64,000 bases of DNA from Mesorhizobium sp. NZP2077 (GTDB lineage Bacteria > Pseudomonadota > Alphaproteobacteria > Rhizobiales > Rhizobiaceae): assembly GCF_013170805.1 (NCBI RefSeq), contig NZ_CP051293.1, forward strand, positions 2,238,001 through 2,302,000, read 5' to 3'. The position numbers and the translations under genes were made by a program. Each line of letters opens with the position of its first letter. Positions within the stretch are counted from its first letter, which is position 1. Shown one piece after another: positions 45,155 to 54,834 of this stretch. The notes beneath the pieces are model-generated. The model worked only from the letters and a program-made list of their open reading frames with translations. It did not search any database and was not told where the DNA came from.

Positions 45155-46264
45155 ATGACTTCCAAATCGATCGTGGCGCTTGAAGGCGTTGCGAAAACCT
45201 ATGGCGCCTTCACCGCCCTGCATCCGACCGACCTCGCCATCGCGGAAGGCGAGTTCGTCACGCTGCTCGGCCCCTCCGGTTGCGGCAAGACGACGACCCT
45301 GAGGCTGATTGGCGGCTTTGAACAGGCGAGCGCCGGCCGCATCTCGATCTCCGGCCAGGATGTCACCGAGCGCGCGCCCTATCATCGTCCCGTCAACACG
45401 GTTTTCCAGGACTATGCGCTGTTTCCCAACATGAGCGTGTCCGACAACATCGGCTATGGCCTCTCCGTCAAATCGAACAATGTCCCCAAGGCGGAGCGGG
45501 CAAAGCGTGTCGGCGAAGCCGTGACTTTGGTAGGCTTGGAGGGGATGGCGCATCGCCGCCCCGGTGAACTGTCGGGTGGCCAACGTCAGCGCGTCGCAAT
45601 GGCGAGAGCGATCGTGCGCCGGCCCCGAGTGCTGCTGCTGGACGAGCCGCTTTCGGCGCTCGACGTCAAGCTGCGCGAGGGCATGCAAGTCGAGCTCAAG
45701 CGCCTTCACCGCGAGCTTGGCATCACCTTCCTGATGGTAACCCATGACCAGACCGAGGCGCTCGCGCTTTCCGATCGCATCGTCGTCATGAACCAGGGGC
45801 GCATCTCCCAGATCGGCTCGCCGATCGAGCTCTATGACAATCCGGCCAATCCTTACGTGGCGGATTTCATTGGCGGGGCCAACCTCGTCCCGGCCGAACT
45901 GATCGGACGCGACGGCGACACGGCCGCGTTTCGCATCGGCAATGGCATGGTGGTGCGCTCCCGTCGGGCGACCGCGATGCGGGAACCTGGCAGAAGGATC
46001 ACCCTTGGAATTCGACCGGAGCGCTTTGTCGCCGCGACGTCCGGAGCCACCAATTCGCTGGAATGCGTGATCAGGGAAAGCCTCTTCCATGGGGACCGCC
46101 TGCGTCTCGAACTGGGTCTGGACGGAATCACCATGCCTCTCTTCGCCGAGCTGCCCCGGACGGCCGTTTCATCTCCATCGGGGGTTGAACCTGGCAGCCA
46201 CATTACCCTGCTGGTCGACCCGGACGACGTCATGGTCTTCAACGCGAAGGAAGACCAGGAATGA
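45155..46264 (+). CDS. ABC transporter ATPase, PotA-like
   Basis: ATPase of 369 residues. Walker A GPSGCGKTTT (about 41-50), signature LSGGQRQRVAMARA, Walker B VLLLDEPLSALD, and a C-terminal TOBE domain. I chose ATG 45155 because GGGGA precedes it; the frame is open upstream through the binding-protein gene. The stop overlaps the next permease start by ATGA. Confidence 0.9.
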   Translation: MTSKSIVALEGVAKTYGAFTALHPTDLAIAEGEFVTLLGPSGCGKTTTLRLIGGFEQASAGRISISGQDVTERAPYHRPVNTVFQDYALFPNMSVSDNIGYGLSVKSNNVPKAERAKRVGEAVTLVGLEGMAHRRPGELSGGQRQRVAMARAIVRRPRVLLLDEPLSALDVKLREGMQVELKRLHRELGITFLMVTHDQTEALALSDRIVVMNQGRISQIGSPIELYDNPANPYVADFIGGANLVPAELIGRDGDTAAFRIGNGMVVRSRRATAMREPGRRITLGIRPERFVAATSGATNSLECVIRESLFHGDRLRLELGLDGITMPLFAELPRTAVSSPSGVEPGSHITLLVDPDDVMVFNAKEDQE

Positions 46265-47130
46265 CGTTGACGCGCCGCACGCTTGCAAGCTTCCTTGCCC
46301 TGTTCTCGCTGCCACTGGCATGGGTTCTTCTCCTTCTTGTGGTTCCCTATGCCATCATGATTTCCGTCGGTTTCTGGACCCGGCAATTTCCTCTCTTCCA
46401 TCCGGATTTTCAGTTCGGCAACTACGTGCAGATCTTCTCCGACCCGCAATACACGACTGTGATTGTGAGGACGCTGAAGATCGCGACCTTCGTCACCTTG
46501 GGCGCCGTCATCCTGGGGTATCCGCTTGCTTATTTCCTGGTGTTCACCGTGAGATCGGCGGCACTTCGCAACCTTCTCTACATGTCGGTAATCGTGCCGC
46601 TCTGGGTGTCGTACCTGCTGCGCGCCTACACATGGAAGATCATTCTCGGCACTGACGGGGCGCTGAACTCGCTGCTGGTTTCAACTGGCATCGTCGATGC
46701 CCCACTCGACATCTTCCTCTATAATCAGACCGCCATGGTGATCACGCTGGTCTACATTTTCGTGCCTTTCATGGTGATGCCGCTGTTTACGGTTCTGGAC
46801 AACATTCCAAGACGTCTGATCGAGGCATCAGAGGATCTGGGCGTCGGTCCCTTCATGACCTTCTGGAAGGTGATCTTTCCACTTTCTCTGGGCGGCGTCA
46901 TCGCTGGCGCCACGATGACGTTTTGCCTGGCCTTCGGCGACTTCGTTGCCCCTGTCCTCGTGGGCGGTCCCAATGGAACGATGGTTGCCAACTTGCTCCA
47001 GACGCAGTTCGGGACGGCCCTCAACTGGCCGCTCGGATCCGCGCTGGCCACTGTGGTCCTGGCCCTTGTTTTGGTCCTTCTGCAGCTTTCGATGCGACTT
47101 GACCGTGCCGGTCGCGTCGATCTGGCATGA
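46261..47130 (+). CDS. ABC transporter permease, PotB-like
   Basis: Membrane permease of 289 residues with six helices starting at about residue 14 (LFSLPLAWVLLLLVVPYAI). The EAA loop is at about 196-215 (EASEDLGVGPFMTFWKVI). It pairs with the next gene in the polyamine-type channel, and its start is coupled to the ATPase gene. Confidence 0.9.
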   Translation: MTLTRRTLASFLALFSLPLAWVLLLLVVPYAIMISVGFWTRQFPLFHPDFQFGNYVQIFSDPQYTTVIVRTLKIATFVTLGAVILGYPLAYFLVFTVRSAALRNLLYMSVIVPLWVSYLLRAYTWKIILGTDGALNSLLVSTGIVDAPLDIFLYNQTAMVITLVYIFVPFMVMPLFTVLDNIPRRLIEASEDLGVGPFMTFWKVIFPLSLGGVIAGATMTFCLAFGDFVAPVLVGGPNGTMVANLLQTQFGTALNWPLGSALATVVLALVLVLLQLSMRLDRAGRVDLA

Positions 47131-47140
47131 GGAGGCCGAC

Positions 47141-47929
47141 GTGAATGCACTAAGATGGTGGCAAAAGGGCATGGTGGGCGTCAGCCTCGCGGTGCTCGCC
47201 TTTCTGTATCTGCCGATCGTCATCCTGGTCGTCTTTTCCTTCAACGACAGCAAGGTCACGTCCTTTCCCCTGGCTGGCTTCACGCTTCACTGGTACGAGG
47301 CGTTCCTCTCCAACGAACAGATGCTGCGCGCGCTGTCGAACAGCCTCGTGGTCGCCTCGTTCGCGACGGCGCTCAGCGTCGTCATCGGCGTGGCCGCCGC
47401 GCTCGCGCTCGACCGCTACGAGTTCCCCGGCAAGCGGCTTTTTCAGAACGCAATCCTGCTGCCGCTCAGCCTTCCAGGCATCGTCACGGGCATCGCCATG
47501 CTGAACTTCTACAAGCAGATCGGTATCCCACAAAGCCTGACGGCGGTGGTGATCGGTCACGCCACGGCGCTACTCGGCGTTGTCGTCTCACAAGTGATGG
47601 CGCGTCTCGCCAAGCTTAATCGCCGGCAGCTCGAGGCGTCCGCCGACCTGGGGGCGACCTCTGTCGAGACCTTCCGGCGCGTGACCCTCCCAGCCATCAG
47701 AAGTTCGATCTTCGGCTCCGCGCTGCTGTGCTTCACCCTGTCCTTCGACGAGATACCCGTCACCTATTTCTTGACCGGGCGCGAGGTCACGCTGCCGATC
47801 TACATCTATTCGACGCTGCGGCGCGGCATCACGCCCGAGATCAACGCCGTCGGAACAGTGATCGTCGCTGTGTCCTTCGTCCTCATCATCCTCTCGGTCA
47901 CGCTGCTGCGCGACCGCCGTGAATCATAG
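47141..47929 (+). CDS. ABC transporter permease, PotC-like
   Basis: Membrane permease of 262 residues. I chose GTG 47141 because AGGAGG lies 6 bases upstream; the next ATG (at WWQKGMVGV) would cut the first helix short. FSFNDSKVTSFPLAGFTLHW at about 34-53 and the EAA loop EASADLGATSVETFRRV are characteristic. It is followed by the aldehyde dehydrogenase gene after 20 bases. Confidence 0.88.
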   Translation: MNALRWWQKGMVGVSLAVLAFLYLPIVILVVFSFNDSKVTSFPLAGFTLHWYEAFLSNEQMLRALSNSLVVASFATALSVVIGVAAALALDRYEFPGKRLFQNAILLPLSLPGIVTGIAMLNFYKQIGIPQSLTAVVIGHATALLGVVVSQVMARLAKLNRRQLEASADLGATSVETFRRVTLPAIRSSIFGSALLCFTLSFDEIPVTYFLTGREVTLPIYIYSTLRRGITPEINAVGTVIVAVSFVLIILSVTLLRDRRES

Positions 47930-47949
47930 TCCATTGAAGGGAGATCAGC

Positions 47950-49455
47950 ATGGATGCCTCGACCTATACCCACGACTTCTGGCGGACCAAGGCCGGGTCG
48001 CTTGAATTCCGCACGCAGCACTTCATCGATGGAGCCTATGTTGGCTCCGTCGACGGACGAACCTTCCCGACGATCAACCCGGCGACCGGCGAGACGATCG
48101 CGGACGTCGCCCGCGGTGGCGAGGCCGAGATCGACCGTGCGGTGATCGCGGCTCGCAAGGCGTTCAAGTCAGGTGTGTGGTCGCGTATGGACCCACGCGG
48201 TCGGATGGCGGTACTTGAGAAATTCTCTGGCCTCATCGCATCCAATGCCGAGGAGTTCGCGATCCTTGACAGTCTCGACATGGGCAAACCCGTGATGGAC
48301 ATGATAAACATCGACATCCCCGGATCGGTCATGTCCCTGAAGTTCTTCTCCGAAACGATCGACAAGATCGAAGGCGCGGTGACCGCGACGACGGCCAGCG
48401 CGTTGCACTACATCCTCAGGCAGCCCCTGGGCGTGGTCGGCTTGATCGTGCCTTGGAACTATCCATTGATGATGGCGGCCTGGAAACTCGGCCCGGCCCT
48501 GGCGACCGGTAACTCCGTCGTTCTGAAGCCGGCTGAACAATCCCCATTGTCGGCAAACCTGCTTGCAGAACTCTTCATCGAAGCGGGCGGTCCTCCAGGC
48601 GTTCTCAATGTGGTCCACGGTCTTGGCGAGGAAGCGGGAAAGGCGCTCGCTCTTCACAACGACGTCGACAAGATCGGCTTCACGGGCTCCACGGAAGTCG
48701 GCAAGCTGCTGATGATCTACTCTGGACAGTCGAACATGAAGCGGGTCAGCACCGAATGTGGCGGCAAGACCCCGCAAATCATCCTCGGCGACTTCGACGA
48801 TCTCGACACCGCCGTTACCTATGCCGTCAACGGTATCTATGGCAACCAGGGCGAGGTCTGCAACGCCGGATCGCGCATCCTGGTCGACAGGAGCATCCAC
48901 GACGATTTCGTCGAACGGTTTGCCGCCCGCACCAAGCAGAGCTTCGTGCTCGGCGATCCGCTCGATCCATCGACCACCATTGGGCCACTCGTCACCGCAT
49001 CGCACCAGAAGCGGGTGCTGAGCTACATCGACATCGGCCGGCAGGAAGGGGCTTCGCTGAGGTTCGGCGGGGGCACGCTGGCGTCCGCGCCATCGGGAGC
49101 CTATGTCGAGCCGACGCTGTTCACGGGCGTCAACAACAACATGCGGATCGCGCGCGAGGAAATCTTCGGGCCCGTAGCGACCATCATTCCCGTAGACGGG
49201 GCCGAGGACGCAATCGCAATCGCCAACGATTCCATCTACGGCCTGGCGGCATCCATATGGACACGCGACATTTCGAAAGCCCACACGTTCGCTCGTGACA
49301 TCGAAGCCGGCGTCGTCTGGGTCAACTGCTTCGACCATGGCGACATGACTTCGATCTGGGGTGGGTACAAGCAGACCGGCAACGGGCGCGACAAGTGCCT
49401 CGAAGCGCTGTCACAGTACACGCAGACCAAGTCGGTGTGGGTAAACCTGGGCTGA
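47950..49455 (+). CDS. NAD-dependent aldehyde dehydrogenase (PuuC-like)
   Basis: Aldehyde dehydrogenase of 501 residues. Coenzyme loop GSTEVG at 246-251, catalytic glutamate 269 in STECGGK and catalytic cysteine 304 in GEVCNAG are present. Enzymes of this branch oxidise amine-derived aldehydes such as gamma-glutamyl-aminobutyraldehyde or betaine aldehyde. It is the last gene of the polyamine-type operon; no amine oxidase is encoded with it, so the oxidase must come from elsewhere. A terminator hairpin follows. Confidence 0.9.
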   Translation: MDASTYTHDFWRTKAGSLEFRTQHFIDGAYVGSVDGRTFPTINPATGETIADVARGGEAEIDRAVIAARKAFKSGVWSRMDPRGRMAVLEKFSGLIASNAEEFAILDSLDMGKPVMDMINIDIPGSVMSLKFFSETIDKIEGAVTATTASALHYILRQPLGVVGLIVPWNYPLMMAAWKLGPALATGNSVVLKPAEQSPLSANLLAELFIEAGGPPGVLNVVHGLGEEAGKALALHNDVDKIGFTGSTEVGKLLMIYSGQSNMKRVSTECGGKTPQIILGDFDDLDTAVTYAVNGIYGNQGEVCNAGSRILVDRSIHDDFVERFAARTKQSFVLGDPLDPSTTIGPLVTASHQKRVLSYIDIGRQEGASLRFGGGTLASAPSGAYVEPTLFTGVNNNMRIAREEIFGPVATIIPVDGAEDAIAIANDSIYGLAASIWTRDISKAHTFARDIEAGVVWVNCFDHGDMTSIWGGYKQTGNGRDKCLEALSQYTQTKSVWVNLG

Positions 49456-49463
49456 GATATCGA

Positions 49464-49497
49464 AAGGCCGCCGTCGCCTGCGGGACGGAGCGGCCTT
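49464..49497. terminator. Bidirectional terminator hairpin
   Basis: AAGGCCGC and GCGGCCTT form a perfect 8-base stem, with CGTC/GACG able to pair inside. It lies 8 bases after the aldehyde dehydrogenase stop and between convergent genes. The following T-content is low, but its position fits a terminator for the plus strand. Confidence 0.65.
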
Positions 49498-49575
49498 CTC
49501 GCCTTGGCTGAAATCGCAACGACTGAATGAAAACTGCCAACCGCGATCGTTTGTGGGCTGACCCAGACGGGGCGC

Positions 49576-50310
49576 TCAGGAACTCATGTACCAGCCGCCA
49601 TTGATGTTGATCGTCTGCCCGGTGATGTAGCCGTTCCGTGCAAGGTTGACGGCAACCGAGGCGACTTCGTCCGGCTGGCCGAAACGACCAACCGGGATCA
49701 GCGTTGGTTTGATTGCAGGATTGTTCGTGATCATGTCCGTCTCGATCAACGCCGGAGCAAGGACATTGGCGGTGATGCCTTCCTTGGCAAGGGCGTTGGC
49801 GTAGTAGTGAGCGAGACCGATGAGACCAGCCTTGCTGGCGGCATAGTGGGGACCGATGATGCCGCCGGTTTGCGCAGCGATCGAAGAGATAAAGATGAGG
49901 CGGCCCCACTTGCGCCGCCGCATCTCCGGCAGCGCCGTTTGGGTGGTGTGGAAAGCGGGACTCAGGTTGACCTGAAGGGATCGCTCCCAATCTTGCCCTG
50001 ATACCTGGTCGATCGTCCTGGAGGGATTGATCCCCGCATTGTTGACGAGCACGTCGATCGATCCCAGGGAAGCCCCCACCATCCGCACGAGTTCCGCGGC
50101 CCGCGCTGGATCGGAAAGATCGGCGCCGATGGCCACGGCCCTGCGGCCTTTGGCCTTTATCTCATCGACGACAGCGTCGGCGGATTGTTTGTCGGCATTG
50201 AAGTGAACTGCGACGTCGCACCCTTCATTGGCCAGACCAAGGGCGATTTCCCGGCCAAGGCCCCGCGAGCCGCCGGTAACAAGTGCGACCTTGGAAGTTA
50301 GATTGTCCAT
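49576..50310 (-). CDS. Short-chain dehydrogenase/reductase (FabG-like)
   Basis: NAD(P)-dependent oxidoreductase of 244 residues. Cofactor motif TGGSRGLG at about 12-19, NNAG at about 91-94, and catalytic YAASK at about 156-160. It is the last gene of the sugar-importer operon (permeases, ATPase, dehydrogenase), 9 bases after the ATPase gene. It is one of four such dehydrogenases in the cluster; the substrate is probably a sugar, sugar acid or polyol. Confidence 0.88.
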   Translation of the reverse strand: MDNLTSKVALVTGGSRGLGREIALGLANEGCDVAVHFNADKQSADAVVDEIKAKGRRAVAIGADLSDPARAAELVRMVGASLGSIDVLVNNAGINPSRTIDQVSGQDWERSLQVNLSPAFHTTQTALPEMRRRKWGRLIFISSIAAQTGGIIGPHYAASKAGLIGLAHYYANALAKEGITANVLAPALIETDMITNNPAIKPTLIPVGRFGQPDEVASVAVNLARNGYITGQTININGGWYMSS

Positions 50311-50319
50311 GCTGCTGCC

Positions 50320-51879
50320 TCAACCAATCAACAAATCTGCGAACCGCTCGGGCGGGTTCATGACACGCTCCACCAACATGTCCTCGGTGACGTGCTCTGC
50401 TGCAAGATCGCCGGTCACCTCGCCTTGGTAGATGGTGACGATCCTGTGGCTCAAACCAATGATCTCGGGCATTTCGGAGGAAATGAGGATGACCGCGAGG
50501 CCGCTCTCGGCGAGTTCGCCGATCAGGGCATGCACTTCTGCTTTCGCATTGACATCAATGCCCCGGGTCGGCTCGTCGAGGATCAGAAGCTTGGGCGCCG
50601 TCGCCATCCATTTGGCAAGAACGATCTTCTGCTGGTTTCCACCACTGAGCGTTCCGACACGGGTCTTGGCGGTAGACACTTTGATCTCGAGACGTTCGCG
50701 ATACTTCTCGAAGATCGACTGTTCTTTGATCGTATCCATGAAGCCGAAGCGGACCAGCCGGCGCAACGACGCCATGCTGGTGTTGTCGCGCGCTCCCAAT
50801 CCAAGGACCAAGCCCTGTTCCTTGCGGTCTTCCGGTACGAAGCCGATGCCAAGCCGCACGGCATCTTTGGGAGAGCTGATTTCCCGCAATTGGCCGCACC
50901 ATGACAATTTGCCCGAAGTGATTTTGCGCAAGCCGAAAACCGCTTCCATGAGCTCTGATCGTCCGGCCCCGACGAGCCCGTACAAACCGACTATTTCTCC
51001 AGCGCGGATACTGAGATCGACGGTCTTTGCGGAGCCGCCCACACCGAAGCCCTCAAGGCGGAGAACTTCTTCGCCGATCCGGCGCCGCGCGCGATGAAAA
51101 TAGCTGTCGAGCGAGCGACCGATCATGAGGCGCGTGATCTCGCGCTCTGTGATCTTTTCGCCAGATAGCGTGCCGGTGACCTTTCCGTCACGCAGGACCG
51201 TCACCCTGTCGGCAAGCGTCAGCACCTCTTTCATCTTGTGCGATATGTAGACGATGCCGACACCGCGCTTTTTCAAGCGGTCGATCGTGACGAAAAGTGC
51301 CTCGGCCTCCTGGTTGGTGAGCGCCCCTGTCGGTTCGTCGAAAATGACGACCGAGCAATTGAACGCCGTAGCCCTCGCGATCTCGACCATTTGCTGGCGC
51401 GCGAGCGACAGGTCGCCCACAATGGCATGCGCATCGAGATCGTACCCACAATCTTCAAGAACGTGTTCGGCATCGCGGTAGAGTTTTTTCGTATCGAGGC
51501 GGCCGCCCCGCAGCTTCGGGAAATCGCCGAGGAAGATATTTTCGGCAACGCTCAATTCCGGGACAAGCGAAATTTCTTGGTGGATGAGAAGGATGCCGCG
51601 ACGCTTGGCATCCATGGGGCTGGCGAAAGTCACCGTTTCGCCGCGATAGCTTATCGTACCGCTGTCTTGCGGGAAACTTCCGGCCATGACGCGCATGAGC
51701 GTACTTTTACCGGCGCCGTTTTCGCCGCATAGTGCATGCACTTCGCCCGGCAGCACGTCGAACGTGACGTCCGAAAGCGCAATCACGCCCGGAAATGTCC
51801 TTCCGACGCCTTCGAGTGAAATGATCGCCCCCTGCGTTGCTTCGGGCTGCGATTGCAATGGTTGCGGCGCAATCGACAT
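50320..51879 (-). CDS. Sugar ABC transporter ATPase, RbsA/MglA-like (two domains)
   Basis: Tandem ATPase of 519 residues. Domain 1: Walker [10 protein letters not shown] and signature LSLARQQMVEIARA. Domain 2: degenerate Walker A GLVGAGRS and signature [15 protein letters not shown] chose ATG 51879 because GGGAGG lies 7 bases upstream. It serves the two RbsC-like permeases encoded just before it and one or both binding proteins at 56402-58490. Confidence 0.92.
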   Translation of the reverse strand: MSIAPQPLQSQPEATQGAIISLEGVGRTFPGVIALSDVTFDVLPGEVHALCGENGAGKSTLMRVMAGSFPQDSGTISYRGETVTFASPMDAKRRGILLIHQEISLVPELSVAENIFLGDFPKLRGGRLDTKKLYRDAEHVLEDCGYDLDAHAIVGDLSLARQQMVEIARATAFNCSVVIFDEPTGALTNQEAEALFVTIDRLKKRGVGIVYISHKMKEVLTLADRVTVLRDGKVTGTLSGEKITEREITRLMIGRSLDSYFHRARRRIGEEVLRLEGFGVGGSAKTVDLSIRAGEIVGLYGLVGAGRSELMEAVFGLRKITSGKLSWCGQLREISSPKDAVRLGIGFVPEDRKEQGLVLGLGARDNTSMASLRRLVRFGFMDTIKEQSIFEKYRERLEIKVSTAKTRVGTLSGGNQQKIVLAKWMATAPKLLILDEPTRGIDVNAKAEVHALIGELAESGLAVILISSEMPEIIGLSHRIVTIYQGEVTGDLAAEHVTEDMLVERVMNPPERFADLLIG

Positions 51880-51908
51880 CTGAGAGCCTCCCTTGATTGG
51901 CGCGAGCG

Positions 51909-52925
51909 TCATTCGGCTGTCTTGCTTGCACGGTTGAGCTGTCTGTCCAGAACGAGCGCTGCGATCAGCGCCAACCCCATGATGCCCGGGATGTAGAAGG
52001 GGGCAACGTGAAGCATGTTGAGGCCGTTGCGCAGGATGGCCAGTGCCAGCACCGCCGCGAATGTTCCGATCAGGTCGCCCTTGCCGCCGCGCAGACGGGT
52101 GCCGCCGAGGACGACAGCGATCACTGCCCACAACTCATAATCCTTGCCGTAGCTGGGCGTGGCCGCTCCCAGGTTGGCCGCCATGGCGACCCCACATATC
52201 GCCGCCATCAATCCGCAGATGATGAAGTTGATCACGACATGCCGCGACACGGGAATCCCGGCATTTGTCGATGCCGATCGGCTTCCGCCAATGGCGTAGG
52301 TATTCCTGCCGTGCACGGTACGCCGAAGCATCCATTGGAAACACAACACGGCAGTCAGAAATATAAAGGGGATCAGCGTGACCGGGCCGACATGCAACAT
52401 GGTGAGGTCGTACAGCTGTTCGTCGATCGCCGACAAGGAGGTGTCGCCGGCGTACAGGAACGCCAAACCCCTCGTGCCAATCATCCCAGCGAGCGTTATG
52501 ATGAACGAGCTGACACCCAGGCGCTCAACGGCGAGCCCGTTCAGGAGGCCAAGACAGAGGCCGCTACCTAACGCTACGGCAATCGCGCCTGCCAACCCGA
52601 TCTGCTCTTGCATGCCGATGACGAGACAAGACGAGAGGCCGACGACCGCCCCGACGCTGAGGTCGATGTTTCCACTGATGATGACGGGAGTGAGGCCGGT
52701 GGCAAGCAGACCGACCAGCGCGCACTGGAAGAGCACATTCGACAGGTTGTAGGCCGTCAGAAAGTGTGAGGTGGTCACGGAAAAGAAAATGAAGAGCCCC
52801 AGACCGAGCAGCCAGACGGGGTTTCGGGCCAGGTATCTCACGGATTCCACGAGCCTCATTCCTGCATGAGGGCCGTGCGCTGCCTCTTGCCGGCTGCTTG
52901 CCATTTTGATGTCCCCGATGCTCAT
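51909..52925 (-). CDS. Sugar ABC transporter permease, RbsC-like (second)
   Basis: Membrane permease of 338 residues with the RbsC pattern: GLTPVIISGNIDLSVGAVVGL at about 96-116 and GGTRLRGGKGDLIGTFAAVL near 273-292. The ATG overlaps the stop of the other permease as ATGA. Two different RbsC-like permeases in one operon suggest a heterodimeric channel. Confidence 0.9.
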   Translation of the reverse strand: MSIGDIKMASSRQEAAHGPHAGMRLVESVRYLARNPVWLLGLGLFIFFSVTTSHFLTAYNLSNVLFQCALVGLLATGLTPVIISGNIDLSVGAVVGLSSCLVIGMQEQIGLAGAIAVALGSGLCLGLLNGLAVERLGVSSFIITLAGMIGTRGLAFLYAGDTSLSAIDEQLYDLTMLHVGPVTLIPFIFLTAVLCFQWMLRRTVHGRNTYAIGGSRSASTNAGIPVSRHVVINFIICGLMAAICGVAMAANLGAATPSYGKDYELWAVIAVVLGGTRLRGGKGDLIGTFAAVLALAILRNGLNMLHVAPFYIPGIMGLALIAALVLDRQLNRASKTAE

Positions 52926-53872
52926 GCGAGAACCCTACCGCGCCGGGAGGCTACGTCCGCCCATACGACACCGATAATCACGACCCACGAAACCAGCCAC
53001 TGCACGTAATAAGGCAGGCCGATGAGCAGGAGCGCGTTTTGTATAAATCCCAACAGGACCACGCCAATAATGGTGCGGCCGATACCGCCGTCACCGCCGG
53101 CCAGGCTTGTCCCTCCGAGGATAACCGCCGACAGCACCTGCAGCTCGAGGCCTGAACCAGAGTTGTTTTGCGCTGCCATCACCCGTGAGCTGAAGACGAT
53201 GGCCGCCATCCCCGTCAACGTGCCGGAAATCATATAGCAAGTGAAAAGCACCTGCCTGGCGGCTATGGATGAGAAGCGACTGGCGATCTCGTTGCCACCG
53301 ACGGAGAAGACCTCCCTGCCGAACCGGGTCATTCCAAGCAGGATTGCGGTCAATGCCGCAAGCAGGAGAAAGATCAGCACCGGGATCGGGACGTCGAGCA
53401 GGTAGCCGCGGCCGATCACCGCGAACCACGTAGCCTCAGGCCGATCGATGAGGGCATTCTGTCCGCTCGTCCAAACGAGGGCGACCGCCTGGAGAACCGA
53501 AAGCATGCCAAGAGTGGCAATCAATGAGTTCAGCCGAAGGATCGCGACGAGGAACCCATTTATGCACCCGACCACCAAGCCGATGATGATCGGGACAGTG
53601 ACCGCGGCGACGGGCGATATCTCGTCGTGAAGTGTGATTGCCACCACGGCGCAAAGCGACAGAAGCGAACCCACGGTCAGGTCCAGGCGGCCGGCTATGA
53701 CCACGAATGTCACGCCAAGGGCAATTATCCCCGTCACGGATATCTGCCTCAGCATCTGGGTGATGTTGTCGAAGCTGAACAGGCCCGGCACCGTCGCGCC
53801 ACCCGTCAGGAGGACCAGCACGGCTGCCGCGATCAGCAGCTGGCGCGCGGATGGCCGACCGATGTCTTTCAT
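52922..53872 (-). CDS. Sugar ABC transporter permease, RbsC-like (first)
   Basis: Membrane permease of 316 residues. GVTFVVIAGRLDLTVGSLLSL at about 58-78 and GGTSLAGGDGGIGRTIIGVV near 253-272 are family stretches. It is the first gene of the importer operon. A GTTATCACAGC word lies about 50 bases upstream of its start, in the promoter. Confidence 0.9.
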   Translation of the reverse strand: MKDIGRPSARQLLIAAAVLVLLTGGATVPGLFSFDNITQMLRQISVTGIIALGVTFVVIAGRLDLTVGSLLSLCAVVAITLHDEISPVAAVTVPIIIGLVVGCINGFLVAILRLNSLIATLGMLSVLQAVALVWTSGQNALIDRPEATWFAVIGRGYLLDVPIPVLIFLLLAALTAILLGMTRFGREVFSVGGNEIASRFSSIAARQVLFTCYMISGTLTGMAAIVFSSRVMAAQNNSGSGLELQVLSAVILGGTSLAGGDGGIGRTIIGVVLLGFIQNALLLIGLPYYVQWLVSWVVIIGVVWADVASRRGRVLA

Positions 53873-53919
53873 ATGCTTCTCCCCGGCGACCGCGTCCCTT
53901 CAAGGTCCAAGCTGTTACA

Positions 53920-53931
53920 TGTTATCACAGC
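53920..53931 (-). promoter_or_regulatory. Candidate GntR operator, permease promoter
   Basis: GTTATCACAGC, part of the wider repeat GCTGT-N11-ACAGC (53911-53931), lies about 50 bases upstream of the first permease. The same word recurs at 55555 and 61836. Confidence 0.65.
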
Positions 53932-53962
53932 ATAAGGCAGTCGAATACGAGCCGCTATGTCG

Positions 53963-54820
53963 TTAGACGTTCAGTTTGTAGGTCTCGATGGCATTGTCGC
54001 GGTACAGCGCCCGCAGTTCAGAACCGCCGAGCTTCGACATGACCTGATCGACGGCATGGACCCAGCCCACATAGGACACGGCGTTGGTCGCCACGGGCCA
54101 GTCGCCGGCGAACATCAGACGCTTAGGCCCAAAGGCCTCCAGCGCGGTTGTCATGAACGGCTCGATATCCCTGACTGTCCAGTGCTCATGGTCCGCCTCC
54201 GTTGCAACGCCCGACAGTTTGCAAACGACGTTCCCGGATCGAGCAAGTTCCTTCATCTGGTCGGCCCATGGCCGAAAGCGCTGCTCCCGAATACCTGGCT
54301 TGCCGATGTGGTCGAGGACAAATCGCATCTCGGGAAACCGTCGCACCAACTTGATGGTGCTTTCCATCTGCCGGTAGGTGATGCAGATATCGAACGACCA
54401 TCCGAATTCCGACAGCGCCTTTAGTCCGTCGATGAAATCGGGTCTCAGCGCGAAATCCGCGTCGGCTTCCTGCTGAAGCAGCCTTCGTACGCCCCGCACC
54501 AGTACGATGTCGCGCAACTTCTCTAGGTGGCTCCGAACGGCGTCTCCCTTGTGTATCGGCGCATGCGCGACGATCGCCCTGATGCGGTGGTCCTGCTGGG
54601 CGACGTCCGCCACCCATCTGGCTTCCGCCAGGGTGGCGGTTTCATCCACATCGCACTCCACGAACACCATTGCCTCGACCTCGACGTCCGCCCTTGCTTC
54701 GTCGAAGTCCTGCAAAGTGAAGCCTCGATTGAGTTTTCCCGCCGACTTCAACCATGACATATCGAGCAGGTCAGGGCGCCAGATGTGCAGGTGGCTGTCG
54801 ATAATCGGAAACGAGGGCAT
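53963..54820 (-). CDS. Amidohydrolase, L-fuconolactonase-like
   Basis: Metal-dependent hydrolase of 285 residues of the amidohydrolase/lactonase group that opens sugar-acid lactones. The metal motif DSHLHIW is at 8-14, a DHIGKP stretch at about 169-174 and the late aspartate in FAGDWPV at about 243-249. A ribosome site GAGGAT precedes the ATG. It lies 14 bases after the GntR gene and is probably co-transcribed with it. With the sugar dehydrogenases nearby it suggests oxidation of an aldose to its lactone and then hydrolysis. Confidence 0.82.
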   Translation of the reverse strand: MPSFPIIDSHLHIWRPDLLDMSWLKSAGKLNRGFTLQDFDEARADVEVEAMVFVECDVDETATLAEARWVADVAQQDHRIRAIVAHAPIHKGDAVRSHLEKLRDIVLVRGVRRLLQQEADADFALRPDFIDGLKALSEFGWSFDICITYRQMESTIKLVRRFPEMRFVLDHIGKPGIREQRFRPWADQMKELARSGNVVCKLSGVATEADHEHWTVRDIEPFMTTALEAFGPKRLMFAGDWPVATNAVSYVGWVHAVDQVMSKLGGSELRALYRDNAIETYKLNV

Positions 54821-54834
54821 GGCGATCCTCGACC

